Of a stretch of DNA of 64,000 nucleotides, positions 36,697-46,487 are shown piece by piece. Numbering within the stretch: position 1 is the first letter of the stretch; each line of letters starts with the position of its first letter. The notes below the pieces were generated by a model. That model did no database searches. It was not told the DNA's origin and was given only the letters and a program-made list of their open reading frames with translations. The stretch spans positions 963,517-1,027,516 of the forward strand of contig CP097969.1 in NCBI GenBank assembly GCA_023703575.1. The letters are read 5' to 3'. Position numbers and translations under genes: made by a program. The stretch comes from SAR86 cluster bacterium (GTDB lineage Bacteria > Pseudomonadota > Gammaproteobacteria > Magnimaribacterales > Magnimaribacteraceae).

Positions 36697-38256
36697 ATGA
36701 CAGATATCTCATATTCAAACGTTAATGATAATACCCCAGTTTTAGTCGGGAATAGTCAACTCACTGATAAAAGAGGGATTAATGGTTTTAACTACTTAGA
36801 AATACTGAAAGAAGTTTCTGAAAAAGCTATTTTAGATTGTGGTGCTTCAATGCAACTCAATGAACATATTGATACCGTGGCGGTGATTAGATTTGTAGCA
36901 GATACACCTCATAGAGACTCAGCAACTTCTAACTTGTGGGGTTATCCAAATATGCCAAGAAGTTTGTCTAATTCATTAAATATACATGCCCAAAATGAAA
37001 TTTACACTACAACAGGCGGTAACTCTCCTCAATTGGCGCTAAATGAATTAGCAACTAGAATAAAGGATGATCAAATAGAATGTGCTTTATTGGCAGGAGG
37101 TGAAGCTCTAGATACTTTTGTAGGTAGATTGAAGCAAGGATTAGAAGTAAATTGGTCAGACGATCCAGGAGGCAAACCTGAATTAATAGGAAAGTCTTTA
37201 GACGGAACAAATGATCATGAAAAACTTCATGGATTATTTGATCCTTCTTCTGTATACCCTCTTTTTGCTAATTCACTAAGGGGTAAGAATCACCAAACTA
37301 TCAGAGAACATATGCAAGAAACGGGTAGATTGTTTGAAGAATTTTCAAGAGTAGCCTCAAAAAATAAACATGCTTGGTTCCCAATTCATCGTTCTGCTGA
37401 AGAAATTGCTGAAGTTAAACCTGAAAATAGAATGATTGGCCTTCCCTACACAAAGTACATGAATTCTATAATGCGAGTAAATCAATCTTGTGCATTGATT
37501 ATGATGTCTGCCAAAAAAGCAAGAGAACTGCGTATTCCTGAATCTAAATGGATATTCATGTATTCAGGAGCATGTTTAAATGACATTTGGAATGTCTCTG
37601 AGAGAGTTGATTATCATTCCTCACCTGCTATCAAAGCATGTACCGATAGTGTCTTTGATTTAGCAAATATTTCAATTAATGAAGTCGATTTTATAGACTT
37701 ATACTCTTGCTTTCCCTCTGCAGTGCAAATTGCCATGAAAGAACTATCTTTAGAGCCAAATGATCCAAGAGGCTTAACGGTTACCGGTGGACTTCCTTAT
37801 TTTGGAGGTCCAGGAAATGCTTATGTTATGAACTCAATAGCAACTTTGATGGATAAGTTGAGATTAGAACCTGGAAAATTTGGTTTTGCGACTGCGAATG
37901 GTTGGTACATTACAAAGCATGGTGCAGGTATATTTTCCTCAAAGCCCTTTGAAGGCGAATGGAACCAAGTTGCTGATACTTCTCATATACAAAAGGCAAT
38001 TGATTCAGCAGATAATCCTGACTTTACAGAGACTCCTCAAGGAGATTGTTCTATAGAAACTTATACAATCACCCATTCACGAAGTGGTCCAGATAAAGGA
38101 ATTGTTATAGGTCGGCTTAAAAACGGAACAAGATTTATTGCAAACACTGAAAGGGATGCAGCTACTTTAGAATATATGTGTCGCGAAGAGATGCTAAATG
38201 CCTTTGGTACAGTTTCTAATGATGGAAAAAGAAATATTTTTAAGCCAAATTTATAA
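36697..38256 (+). CDS. Thiolase-superfamily protein lacking the canonical catalytic cysteine
   Basis: The 519-residue product has thiolase-like folds annotated in related genomes as acetyl-CoA acetyltransferase. It shares the overall frame: LALNELATRI, FIDLYSCFPSAVQIAMKEL, VTGGLPYFGGPGN and a C-terminal domain. At the usual nucleophile position the sequence is TTGGNSPQ, without Cys, so normal thiolase chemistry is doubtful. A long insertion and an extra C-terminal part (about 430-519) also differ from classical enzymes. It directly precedes the malate dehydrogenase gene by 10 bases. Confidence 0.7.
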   Translation: MTDISYSNVNDNTPVLVGNSQLTDKRGINGFNYLEILKEVSEKAILDCGASMQLNEHIDTVAVIRFVADTPHRDSATSNLWGYPNMPRSLSNSLNIHAQNEIYTTTGGNSPQLALNELATRIKDDQIECALLAGGEALDTFVGRLKQGLEVNWSDDPGGKPELIGKSLDGTNDHEKLHGLFDPSSVYPLFANSLRGKNHQTIREHMQETGRLFEEFSRVASKNKHAWFPIHRSAEEIAEVKPENRMIGLPYTKYMNSIMRVNQSCALIMMSAKKARELRIPESKWIFMYSGACLNDIWNVSERVDYHSSPAIKACTDSVFDLANISINEVDFIDLYSCFPSAVQIAMKELSLEPNDPRGLTVTGGLPYFGGPGNAYVMNSIATLMDKLRLEPGKFGFATANGWYITKHGAGIFSSKPFEGEWNQVADTSHIQKAIDSADNPDFTETPQGDCSIETYTITHSRSGPDKGIVIGRLKNGTRFIANTERDAATLEYMCREEMLNAFGTVSNDGKRNIFKPNL

Positions 38257-38266
38257 GGAGAAATAT

Positions 38267-39265
38267 ATGAAAGAAATCAATGTTGCAGTTACAGGTGGAG
38301 CAGGACAGATAGCTTATTCACTTTTGCCCAGATTAATAAGCGGTGAAACTTTTGGGCCTGATACAAAAGTAAATTTAAGACTCATCGAAATACCTCAAGT
38401 TGTAGATAAGTTGCAAGGCACAATTATGGAATTAATAGACTGTGGTTTTGAACAAACAGGTGAACTTGTCGCTACCTCTGACATCAAAGAAGGAGTAAAA
38501 GATGCTGATTGGATTCTTTTGGTAGGCAGTATTCCTAGAGGGATCGTTATAGATGGGAAGAAGATTGAAGAAAGAAGTGATCTTTTAAAAATAAATGGTG
38601 GAATCTTCACGGATCAAGGAGCAGCCATAGGAGAACTAGCTAAGTCGGATGCAAAGATATTAGTAGTGGGTAATCCAGCCAATACCAATGCACTTATAGG
38701 AATGAACTCAGCGAATAATTCTACACAACAGTGGTTTGCTATGACTGCTCTTGATGCTAATAGAGCCAAAGCACAATTAGCAGAAAAAGCAGCTGCCGAA
38801 ATTTCATCTGTAAAAAATATGATCATATGGGGTAATCACAGTCCTACCATGTATCCCGATCCTTATAATGCAACTATTAATGGCGCTAGTGCTGTTGAAA
38901 TTATTAATGATAACCAATGGATTGAAGATAGTTATTTACCTTTAGTTCAACAAAGGGGTAAGGCCGTAATAGATGCTAGAGGAGCATCATCTGCTGCTTC
39001 CGCTGCTAATGCTGCGATAGATACGGTCAAGGCAGTAATCAATCCTACCAAAGAAGGTGATTGTTTTAGCGCAGCTGTTGTTAGTGATGGAAGTTATGGA
39101 ATTCCAAAGGGTTTAATATTTGGATTTCCTTTAAGAACTAATTCAAACGGAAAAATCGAGATAATTCAGGGGATAGAACTGAATGAGTTTGCTCAAACCA
39201 AGATAAAAGTCACTACCGAAGAATTAGAGTCTGAAAGAGAAGCTGTTTTAGATCTAATTGGCTAA
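38267..39265 (+). CDS. mdh: Malate dehydrogenase-like protein with enlarged active-site loop
   Basis: This NAD-dependent dehydrogenase has 332 residues. It matches the cytosolic malate dehydrogenase type: VTGGAGQIAYSLLP, VGNPANTNAL, MTALDANRAKAQLA, the catalytic His in WGNHSP and ARGASSAASAANAAI. The substrate-specificity loop reads PRGIVIDGKKIEERSDLL. Six extra residues lie between the two arginines compared with the PRKAGMERRDLL form I recall for Thermus. ATG at 38267 follows AAGGAGAAATAT; an upstream in-frame start overlaps the thiolase-like gene. The loop change could alter specificity. Confidence 0.85.
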   Translation: MKEINVAVTGGAGQIAYSLLPRLISGETFGPDTKVNLRLIEIPQVVDKLQGTIMELIDCGFEQTGELVATSDIKEGVKDADWILLVGSIPRGIVIDGKKIEERSDLLKINGGIFTDQGAAIGELAKSDAKILVVGNPANTNALIGMNSANNSTQQWFAMTALDANRAKAQLAEKAAAEISSVKNMIIWGNHSPTMYPDPYNATINGASAVEIINDNQWIEDSYLPLVQQRGKAVIDARGASSAASAANAAIDTVKAVINPTKEGDCFSAAVVSDGSYGIPKGLIFGFPLRTNSNGKIEIIQGIELNEFAQTKIKVTTEELESEREAVLDLIG

Positions 39266-40749
39266 TTTTTAGGCTTCATTTGCGGGAATAGGAGTACATC
39301 CCTGATGGATTGAGCACCTGTCAGTAACATCACCAATCTATCAATACCGATACCAACCCCTGCACAGGGCGGTAAACCATACTCCAGAGCCTCGATGTAG
39401 TCAGAATCGAATTCCATAGCTTCTTCGTCACCCGCTGATTTTTGAGATACTTGATCTTGAAAACGATCTGCCTGATCATCAGGATCATTCAGTTCCGAGA
39501 ATCCATTAGCTATTTCCTTGCCTCCAATAAATAACTCGAATCTATCTACTTCATGAGGGTTTTCATCCGAAGCTCTTGATAGAGGCGATACATCTTTGGG
39601 ATATCCAGTAATGAATGTTGGGTTGATCAATTCTGATTCAACAAGCTCTTCAAATAATCCAAATAGAATTTTGCCATTTGACAGATTTTCTATATCTTCA
39701 AACTTATATTTTTTTCCTAAATCTAGAAGGAAACCTCTATCGTCAAATGAGATAGGGTCGATAGAAAGTTTCTTAGAAACTGTTTCTTTCAAACTAATCC
39801 TTTGAAATGGTTTAGAAAAATCATAGCTTATATTTTCAGTTTCCAATTTTGATGAGCCCCATACTTCTTCTGAAACAAATTTAAAAAGTCTCTCTAAAAA
39901 ATCCATTTGATCATTAAAATCAGCGAAAGCGGTATAGTACTCTAGCATTGTAAATTCAGGATTATGTTTTGTAGATAACCCTTCATTTCTAAAATTTCTA
40001 TTTATTTCAAAAACTTTTTCCATTCCGCCAACCACAAGTCTCTTCAAATATAATTCGGGTGCTATACGCAAATAAAGGTCCATATCCAATGCATTATGAT
40101 GAGTTGTAAATGGTTTAGCTGCTGCGCCACCGAGAATCGAGTGCATCATTGGAGTTTCTACTTCCAAATATTCATGATTTATAAAAAACTCTCTTATTGA
40201 GCTTATTATTTGACTCCTTTTCTTGAAAATTTCTAAACTTTCTGAGTTTGTAATCAGATCTAAGTATCTTTTTCTATATCTTTGCTCCGTGTCAACAAGT
40301 CCTGAATGTTTTTCAGGTAATGGTCTTAAAGATTTAGTTAACATTTGTATTGAATCTGCATGAACAGTTAATTCTCCTGTTTTTGTTAGGAATAATTTTC
40401 CCTTTATTCCTACGATATCTCCAAGGTCCCATGTTTTAAATTCATCATATTGCCCTTCAGGAATATCATTCGATCGGATATAAGCTTGGATTTGTCCTTT
40501 CATATCTTGCAAAGTTATGAAACTAGCTTTACCCATAATCCTCTGCAACATAATCCTCCCGGCAATAGCAACTTCGTGAGATTGTTCTTCTAATTCTTCT
40601 TTAGATGTTCCGTCAAATTGAATTTTTAAATCTTGAGATAAAGAATCTCTTCTAAAGGAATTTGTGTAGGCAACCCCCCTCTTCCTTAGTGCATCAAGTT
40701 TTAATCTTCTCTGTTCGAGAAGCTCATTTTCCGTAAGTTTTTCTGTCAT
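39262..40749 (-). CDS. lysS: Lysyl-tRNA synthetase, class II
   Basis: The 495-residue product charges tRNA-Lys. The N-terminal OB-fold anticodon domain (about 55-150) includes GRIMLQRIMGKASF. The class II core has motif 2 (FRNEGLSTKHNPEFTMLEYY) and motif 3 (GVGIGIDRLVMLLTG). Downstream of prfB by 14 bases, it forms the usual prfB-lysS pair. Its stop overlaps that of mdh by 4 bases in convergent orientation. The length agrees with the roughly 500 residues of the family. Confidence 0.96.
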   Translation of the reverse strand: MTEKLTENELLEQRRLKLDALRKRGVAYTNSFRRDSLSQDLKIQFDGTSKEELEEQSHEVAIAGRIMLQRIMGKASFITLQDMKGQIQAYIRSNDIPEGQYDEFKTWDLGDIVGIKGKLFLTKTGELTVHADSIQMLTKSLRPLPEKHSGLVDTEQRYRKRYLDLITNSESLEIFKKRSQIISSIREFFINHEYLEVETPMMHSILGGAAAKPFTTHHNALDMDLYLRIAPELYLKRLVVGGMEKVFEINRNFRNEGLSTKHNPEFTMLEYYTAFADFNDQMDFLERLFKFVSEEVWGSSKLETENISYDFSKPFQRISLKETVSKKLSIDPISFDDRGFLLDLGKKYKFEDIENLSNGKILFGLFEELVESELINPTFITGYPKDVSPLSRASDENPHEVDRFELFIGGKEIANGFSELNDPDDQADRFQDQVSQKSAGDEEAMEFDSDYIEALEYGLPPCAGVGIGIDRLVMLLTGAQSIRDVLLFPQMKPKN

Positions 40750-40763
40750 ATTTGATACTTTAA

Positions 40764-41862
40764 CTAAATATTTTCTTTTAAGCTTGCTTCGATGAAATAA
40801 TCTAGCTCGCCATTAAGTACCGCTGAACAATTTGTGGTTTCTACCCCAGTTCTTAAATCTTTAATTCTTGAGGAATCAAGCACGTACGATCGTATTTGAC
40901 TACCCCAACCAATGTCAGCTTTCGACTCTTCTAAAGATTGTTTTTCTTCATTACGCTTATTCATTTCTATCTCATATAGTTTAGCTCTTAGTTGAGCCAT
41001 GGCTTTATCCTTATTCTGATGTTGAGATCTTTGTGACTGACATTGTGATACCACACCCGAAGGTTCATGAGTAATTCTTATAGCTGAGTCGGTTTTATTT
41101 ACATGTTGCCCCCCTGCACCGCTGGCTCTATAAGTATCAATCCTTAAATCAGCAGGGTTTATTTCTATCTCTACTGTTTCATCAACCTCTGGTGAAATAA
41201 AAATAGATGCAAATGATGTGTGTCTTCTGCTTCCCGAGTCAAATGGAGATTTTCTGACTAATCTATGAACTCCCGTCTCTGTTCTCAACCATCCATATGC
41301 ATAATCACCATTAAATTTTATTGCCGCACTCTTTATACCGGCCACTTCACCTGGAGAAACCTCTATTACTTCTGTTTCAAAACCTTTAGATTCACCCCAT
41401 TTCAAATACATCCTCATGAGCATCTCTGCCCAGTCCTGTGCTTCTGTTCCGCCTGAACCTGACTGAATATCTAAATATGCATTATTCGGATCCATGTTAT
41501 TTGAAAACATTCTTATAAATTCTAAATCACTTAATGCTAATTCATTTTTCTCTATTTCTTTAGAAATCTCTTCGAGCGCAGATGAGTCATCTTCTTCAAT
41601 AGCGATTTCCGTTAGCTCTATAGAATCTTTAATAGCAATATCTAGATTGTTGAACTTCATTAATTCCTTTTCTAAATAGACCTTCTCCTTATTGATTTCT
41701 TGAGCTTTTTGAGGATCGTCCCATATTTTTGTGTCACTTAATTTAAGAATTAATTCTTCCAGTTTTAAGGTCTTATTTTCAACGTCAAAGATACCCCCTT
41801 AGATCTTCTATTCTTTGAGAGTGATCTTTTAGCTCTTCATTAAGTGATGTAATTTCTATCAT
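40764..41862 (-). CDS. prfB: Peptide chain release factor 2 with programmed +1 frameshift
   Basis: RF2 reads stop codons UGA and UAA. The first frame runs from ATG at 41862 for 25 codons ([11 protein letters not shown] to RGYL) and ends at TGA 41787-41785. After a +1 shift the second frame continues to 40764, giving 365 residues, the size of E. coli RF2. The tripeptide SPF in KSPFDSGSR and the GGQ motif in GAGGQHVN are visible. Low RF2 permits the shift, so the protein controls its own level. The start of this gene is 3 bases after the thrC stop. Confidence 0.96.
41785..41802 (-). promoter_or_regulatory. prfB: Programmed +1 frameshift site of prfB
   Basis: The minus strand reads CTA AGG GGG TAT CTT TGA C, nearly identical to the E. 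coli site. AGGGGG acts as an internal Shine-Dalgarno sequence, CTT is the slippery codon and TGA the poor stop context. The first TGA is codon 26, as in E. coli. Confidence 0.96.
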
Positions 41863-41865
41863 GTA

Positions 41866-43257
41866 TTAAAGTGCTTTAGAGAGAACGAAACTTTTAATCT
41901 CTTCGTAATTTTCTGCCAAAATATTGAATTGCTCTTCCTGTTGAAGTGTTTTTTCAACTTTCTTAGGAAGAGATGAATGATAATCTGGAATAGCTTTCTC
42001 AATAGCCTCTGAAAATTTAGCAGGATGTGCAGTTCCCATTGTTATGACAGGTTCATTTGAAGGTGATATTTCATTACTTGCCCTAACACCAGTGGCTGTG
42101 TGTGGATCAAGTAAGTAACCGATCTTTTGATGTGTATTGATAATTTGTTTAATTATCTCTTGATCATTGCTGCAATGACTTTTAAAAAAATTAGAAACTG
42201 CATCTATCTTACTATCAGGAATATCAATACTTTTTTCCGGAAAGGAGCGCATATTTTTTGCAAGTAACGATGAATCATTATCATATAAATTATATAGCAG
42301 TCTCTCAAAATTACTGGCAATAGAAATATCCATACTGGGAGCAAGGGTCTGAACAACATTTGTTTTGGCATAGAGGTTGTTAGAAAAAGTTTGATGCAAA
42401 ACATCATTTTCATTTGTCGCTATGATAAGCCTTTTTATCGGCAATCCCATTTCTTTTGCAGTCCAGCCAGCATATGCATGACCAAAATTACCCGAAGGTA
42501 TTGAAAAAGTAAGGTCTTCTTTTATTTCTTTTAGTCTTAGATAGGACCAAAAGAAGTATACTGATTGAGTCATACACCTTGCCCAATTTATAGAATTTGC
42601 AGCAATAAACCTTACTTTAGTATGTAGGAAATCCTCATCAAGAAACATTTTTTTAACTATGTTTTGGCAGCCATCAAAATCAGTTTCTATCGCTAGTGGG
42701 TAAACATTTTGAGATTGAGTTGTTGTCATTTGTTTCCTTTGAAACTCAGTTACCTTTTCATGCGGATAAAGAATGTAAACTTCAACATTTTCATGTCTCG
42801 CGCAAGCAGATATTGCTGCTGCTCCGGTATCTCCAGATGTAGCTCCAAGAACAACTATTTTTTCACCCTTCTCTTTTGCAAAGTGATTAAGTAAAACTCC
42901 CAATAGCTGCATAGCAACATCCTTGAAAGCTAATGTGGGACCATGAAATAATTCTAAGACCCAGTGATTCTCTTCAATCTCCTTTAACTTAACAACATCT
43001 TCTTCATCAAAAGATGTGTACGCCTCCTCTAATAGTTTTAAAAAACTACTTTCGTCTATTTCACTTTCTACATAGGGATGCAGAATTTTTGCAGCTAATT
43101 GGTAAAAAGGAAGATTTGACCAACTTTCAATTTCTTCAATAGAGAATTTAGGGAATGTTTGAGGCATATATAGGCCTCCGTCTGGGGCCAGTCCTCCCAA
43201 TAGCACCTCTGAAAAAGGAACTATTGGGCTTTCTCCTCTTGTACTGTTATAAAGCAT
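41866..43257 (-). CDS. thrC: Threonine synthase
   Basis: The PLP enzyme converts O-phosphohomoserine to threonine. The 463-residue product has the N-terminal LYNSTRG and FSEVLLGGLAPDGGLYMP pattern of the long type, the PLP Lys in HGPTLAFKDVAMQ, and the phosphate loop GATSGDTGAAA. SIPSGNFGHAYAG follows. Its start overlaps the hom stop by 11 bases. It is in the hom-thrC unit downstream of dsbC, typical for many gammaproteobacteria. Confidence 0.95.
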   Translation of the reverse strand: MLYNSTRGESPIVPFSEVLLGGLAPDGGLYMPQTFPKFSIEEIESWSNLPFYQLAAKILHPYVESEIDESSFLKLLEEAYTSFDEEDVVKLKEIEENHWVLELFHGPTLAFKDVAMQLLGVLLNHFAKEKGEKIVVLGATSGDTGAAAISACARHENVEVYILYPHEKVTEFQRKQMTTTQSQNVYPLAIETDFDGCQNIVKKMFLDEDFLHTKVRFIAANSINWARCMTQSVYFFWSYLRLKEIKEDLTFSIPSGNFGHAYAGWTAKEMGLPIKRLIIATNENDVLHQTFSNNLYAKTNVVQTLAPSMDISIASNFERLLYNLYDNDSSLLAKNMRSFPEKSIDIPDSKIDAVSNFFKSHCSNDQEIIKQIINTHQKIGYLLDPHTATGVRASNEISPSNEPVITMGTAHPAKFSEAIEKAIPDYHSSLPKKVEKTLQQEEQFNILAENYEEIKSFVLSKAL

Positions 43258-44527
43258 TGTAGATTCTGAACTGTTTGACTGAGCCTGATGTCTCTTCCAT
43301 TAATTCCAAATTATTCTTTAACTGTATAGCTTCGATCTCTGTTAGGGGACCTGAAATTATAACTACTGGAACATATGTATTTTCTTTATTATTGGTTTTG
43401 GTTTCTTTCTGGATAAGAGCCTCAATACTAATTTGGCTATCCGCAAAAACTGAGGAAAGCTTAGCTATAGCTCCGGCTTGATTGATGACGTTTAAATTAA
43501 AATATCTTCCAAAATTCTGATTATCTTCCTGACCAAAATTATTTTTATTTCGCTTTTTATCAGATACAGGCCATCCTCCATTAGAAAGATCAACTAAATC
43601 AGCTATGACTGCAGATGCGGTAGGCTTAGGACCAGCTCCAGGACCATAGTAAACAGTGGAGCCGATTTCTTCACAAAAAATCTCCAATGCATTCATTTGT
43701 TGTCCTACTTGAGATAGTAACTGACCTTTAGGTACAAAGGTTGGAAATGCACTTACATTTACTTCACCATCTACCATAGACCCATAAGCTATATGTTTGA
43801 CTGAATATTCCAACTGCTCCGCGTAAACAATATCTTCGGGAGATACATTTTCTATTCCTTCATAAGATACAGAGTTAAAATCATATAGAGTATTGAAAGC
43901 TAACGCAGACAGTATAGAAGCCTTTTGAGCTGCATCAGTTCCATCTACATCCATTGTTGGATCAGCTTCAGCAAGACCTAAGTCTTGTGCTTCTTTCAAG
44001 GCATCTTTAAAAGAGGATTGATTTTCAGACATTTTTGAAAGAATAAAATTGCTCGTACCATTTAATATACCTGCAAACCAGTTTACTTTGTTTGCAACCA
44101 AACCTTCTCTTAAGGCTTTTATGACCGGTGTACCACCAGCAACAGAGGCTTCAAATCCAATCTGTACCTTTTTTTCTTTTGCAAGCTCAAATAGTTCGTC
44201 TCCATGAGTTGCTATTAATGCCTTGTTGGCTGTAACAATGTGTTTTCCGTTTTTAATAGCTTCTTCAATCAAGTCTTTCGCTAGATCACATCCTCCAATC
44301 AACTCTACTAAAACATCTACCTTAGGGTTTCTAGCTACCTCCATAAGATCAGTCACAACATCTAGTTCATAAGGAACGACTGATTTACCTTTACGAGCGC
44401 CAACCTGTATGATTTCTATCCTTACTCCACCATTATCCTCAACTATATTGGGAGAATTGGAGAGGATCTCAAGAACTGCTCCGCCCACATTTCCGACGCC
44501 ACAAACGCCAATCTTTAATGTTTTCAT
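43247..44527 (-). CDS. hom: Homoserine dehydrogenase with C-terminal ACT domain
   Basis: The enzyme reduces aspartate semialdehyde to homoserine. The 426-residue product has a Rossmann motif GVGNVGGAV, then VTANKALIA, the catalytic segment LNGTSNFILSKM, and AEADPTMDVDGTDAAQK. The C-terminal ACT domain (about 340-425) probably binds threonine for feedback. There is no fused aspartokinase, unlike E. coli ThrA. It overlaps the aminotransferase stop by one base and thrC by 11. Confidence 0.95.
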   Translation of the reverse strand: MKTLKIGVCGVGNVGGAVLEILSNSPNIVEDNGGVRIEIIQVGARKGKSVVPYELDVVTDLMEVARNPKVDVLVELIGGCDLAKDLIEEAIKNGKHIVTANKALIATHGDELFELAKEKKVQIGFEASVAGGTPVIKALREGLVANKVNWFAGILNGTSNFILSKMSENQSSFKDALKEAQDLGLAEADPTMDVDGTDAAQKASILSALAFNTLYDFNSVSYEGIENVSPEDIVYAEQLEYSVKHIAYGSMVDGEVNVSAFPTFVPKGQLLSQVGQQMNALEIFCEEIGSTVYYGPGAGPKPTASAVIADLVDLSNGGWPVSDKKRNKNNFGQEDNQNFGRYFNLNVINQAGAIAKLSSVFADSQISIEALIQKETKTNNKENTYVPVVIISGPLTEIEAIQLKNNLELMEETSGSVKQFRIYNAL

Positions 44528-45726
44528 TAATTTATTGCTTGTACGTTAGATGAATTAGATAAAAATTTCTTTATATTTCTTATAGCCTGTCTCGATCTAT
44601 GTTCATTTTCTATAAGTGAAAAACGTACGTATCCCTCACCATAACTCCCGAAACCAACTCCTGGTGAAACAGCGACCTTAGCGTGAGCGAGTAACTGTTT
44701 ACTGAACTCCAAAGAACCGAGATGTTTATGAGTAATTGGTATCTTTGCCCAAACAAACATGGTTGCCTTTGGACTTTCCACATACCAACCAGCATTGTTC
44801 AAACCTTTAATCAAAACATCTCTTCTTGATTGATACATAGTTTTAATTTCATTTACATGCTCATCTCCTTGATCTAATGCTTTTATTGCAGCGACTTGTA
44901 TCGGAGTGAATAATCCATAATCAAAATAAGACTTTATTCTTGAGAGAGCGGCTAAGAGTTCTTTGTTGCCACAGCAAAAACCAACTCTCCAACCTGGCAT
45001 ATTGTAACTTTTAGATAGAGTAAAAAACTCTACAGCAACATCTTTTGCACCTTTTACCTGCAGTATCGATGGCGCCTTATAATCATCAAAGCATATATCT
45101 GCATATGCAAGATCTTGAATTATCCAAATCTTATGTTCTTTAGCAAAATCTACTATTTTTTCAAAAAACTCAATATCTACGCATTCTGTGGAAGGATTGC
45201 TAGGAAAATTCAGAACTAACATCTTAGGTTTTGGGAAAGAATTAGTCATTGCTGACTCTAGTTCAGAAAAGAAATCTATATCATCGCCAATCGGAACATG
45301 CCTTATGTCAGCTCCAGCAATCACAAATCCATAAGGATGAATAGGATATGAGGGATTTGGCACTAAAACTGCGTCACCTTTATCTAACGTTGCCAAAGCA
45401 AGATGTCCAAGACCTTCTTTTGAACCCATAGTCACAACTGCTTCACTTGCTGGATCTAGAAAGACTTGATATCTCCTCTCATACCAATCACAAATTGATT
45501 TTCTCAGTCTTGGTATACCTTTGGATTGTGAATATCTGTGAGTGCTACCATCTAAAGCAGACTCTCTTAACTTATCTACTATTTCTGTTGGCGTTGATTG
45601 ATCAGGATTGCCCATGCCGAAGTCGATGATATCTTCACCCCTCTTTCTTGCAGCAGCCTTCAAGTTTTGAATTTCATCAAATACATAAGGTGGCAATTGA
45701 TTAATTCTAGGAAAATTACTGTCCAT
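44527..45726 (-). CDS. alaC: Class I aminotransferase (AlaC-like)
   Basis: The 399-residue PLP aminotransferase resembles glutamate-pyruvate aminotransferase AlaC. GMGNPDQSTP, VLNFPSNPSTE, the Asp in QDLAYADICFD, and the Schiff-base Lys in TLSKSYNMPGWRVGF are visible. It is often found before hom in this arrangement, linking it to pyruvate or aspartate-family amino acids. The name is based on overall resemblance, so another branched or alanine aminotransferase role is possible. Confidence 0.85.
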   Translation of the reverse strand: MDSNFPRINQLPPYVFDEIQNLKAAARKRGEDIIDFGMGNPDQSTPTEIVDKLRESALDGSTHRYSQSKGIPRLRKSICDWYERRYQVFLDPASEAVVTMGSKEGLGHLALATLDKGDAVLVPNPSYPIHPYGFVIAGADIRHVPIGDDIDFFSELESAMTNSFPKPKMLVLNFPSNPSTECVDIEFFEKIVDFAKEHKIWIIQDLAYADICFDDYKAPSILQVKGAKDVAVEFFTLSKSYNMPGWRVGFCCGNKELLAALSRIKSYFDYGLFTPIQVAAIKALDQGDEHVNEIKTMYQSRRDVLIKGLNNAGWYVESPKATMFVWAKIPITHKHLGSLEFSKQLLAHAKVAVSPGVGFGSYGEGYVRFSLIENEHRSRQAIRNIKKFLSNSSNVQAIN

Positions 45727-45735
45727 AGAGTAATT

Positions 45736-46485
45736 CTAGCTGTTAGTACCGAGAATATTAAGTAAATCTTGAGGAGGCAGATAACCAGGAATCATTTTTC
45801 CTTCATCAGTAATAATTGATGGAGTGCCTTGAACTCCTATTGTATTACCAAGATTGAAGTGCTTTTCGACTGGATTATCTTCACATAACTTCGTTTCAAT
45901 ATCTTTACCCTGCTTTAATAAAGTTAATGAAAAATTAGGATCTTCATTGCACCATGCTGAAGAGATTTTATTAAAAGAGTCTGACCCTATACCAGCTCTT
46001 GGATATGCAAGGTAATTAACTTTTATCCCTAATTCTAAATAATCATCAATTTGATTGTGAAATTGCCTGCAATATCCGCAATCAACATCTGTGAAAACGA
46101 ATATATTATGATTTATTTTTCTAGGCTCAAAAGTTATAAGTTCACTTTCGCTCAAACCCCCAATTAAAGTTTTTCTTTGGTAGTCTCTTCTTGATTCAGA
46201 TTTATTTACTAAGCCATCTTTTGTAATAAGATAAATATCTCCAGATACTAGATAATTACCATCAGATGAAACATAGAGAGGTTCTATTCCCTCAAAATTT
46301 ACTTCAAAAAAGCCATTCAAATCTGTTTCCTGAATCGAAATCAAATTAATTTCATTGGGAAGAATGTCCGTGAGCTTTCTTTTTACTGCTTCAATTTCCT
46401 TTATGTCATCTGATGAGTTGGCCGAACAACCTGCCGAAAATATCAAAATTATGAAAAAAGTAAAAATTTTAAATTGCATTGGCAT
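45736..46485 (-). CDS. dsbC: DsbC-type disulfide isomerase, apparently a lipoprotein
   Basis: The periplasmic enzyme rearranges wrong disulfide bonds. The 249-residue product has the thioredoxin-like active site CGYC at 136-139 (FTDVDCGYCRQFHN) and an N-terminal dimerisation domain. A second Cys pair is visible in SAWCNEDP and TKLCEDNP. The leader ends FSAGC with Cys20, a lipobox, so the mature protein may be lipid-anchored, unlike the soluble E. coli enzyme. It starts 2 bases after the xerD stop and its start follows AGAGG. Confidence 0.9.
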   Translation of the reverse strand: MPMQFKIFTFFIILIFSAGCSANSSDDIKEIEAVKRKLTDILPNEINLISIQETDLNGFFEVNFEGIEPLYVSSDGNYLVSGDIYLITKDGLVNKSESRRDYQRKTLIGGLSESELITFEPRKINHNIFVFTDVDCGYCRQFHNQIDDYLELGIKVNYLAYPRAGIGSDSFNKISSAWCNEDPNFSLTLLKQGKDIETKLCEDNPVEKHFNLGNTIGVQGTPSIITDEGKMIPGYLPPQDLLNILGTNS

Positions 46486-46487
46486 AC

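Noticed and set aside
44520-44620. Attenuator or leader peptide for threonine genes near the hom start
   Set aside because: hom overlaps the upstream gene by one base, leaving no leader space.
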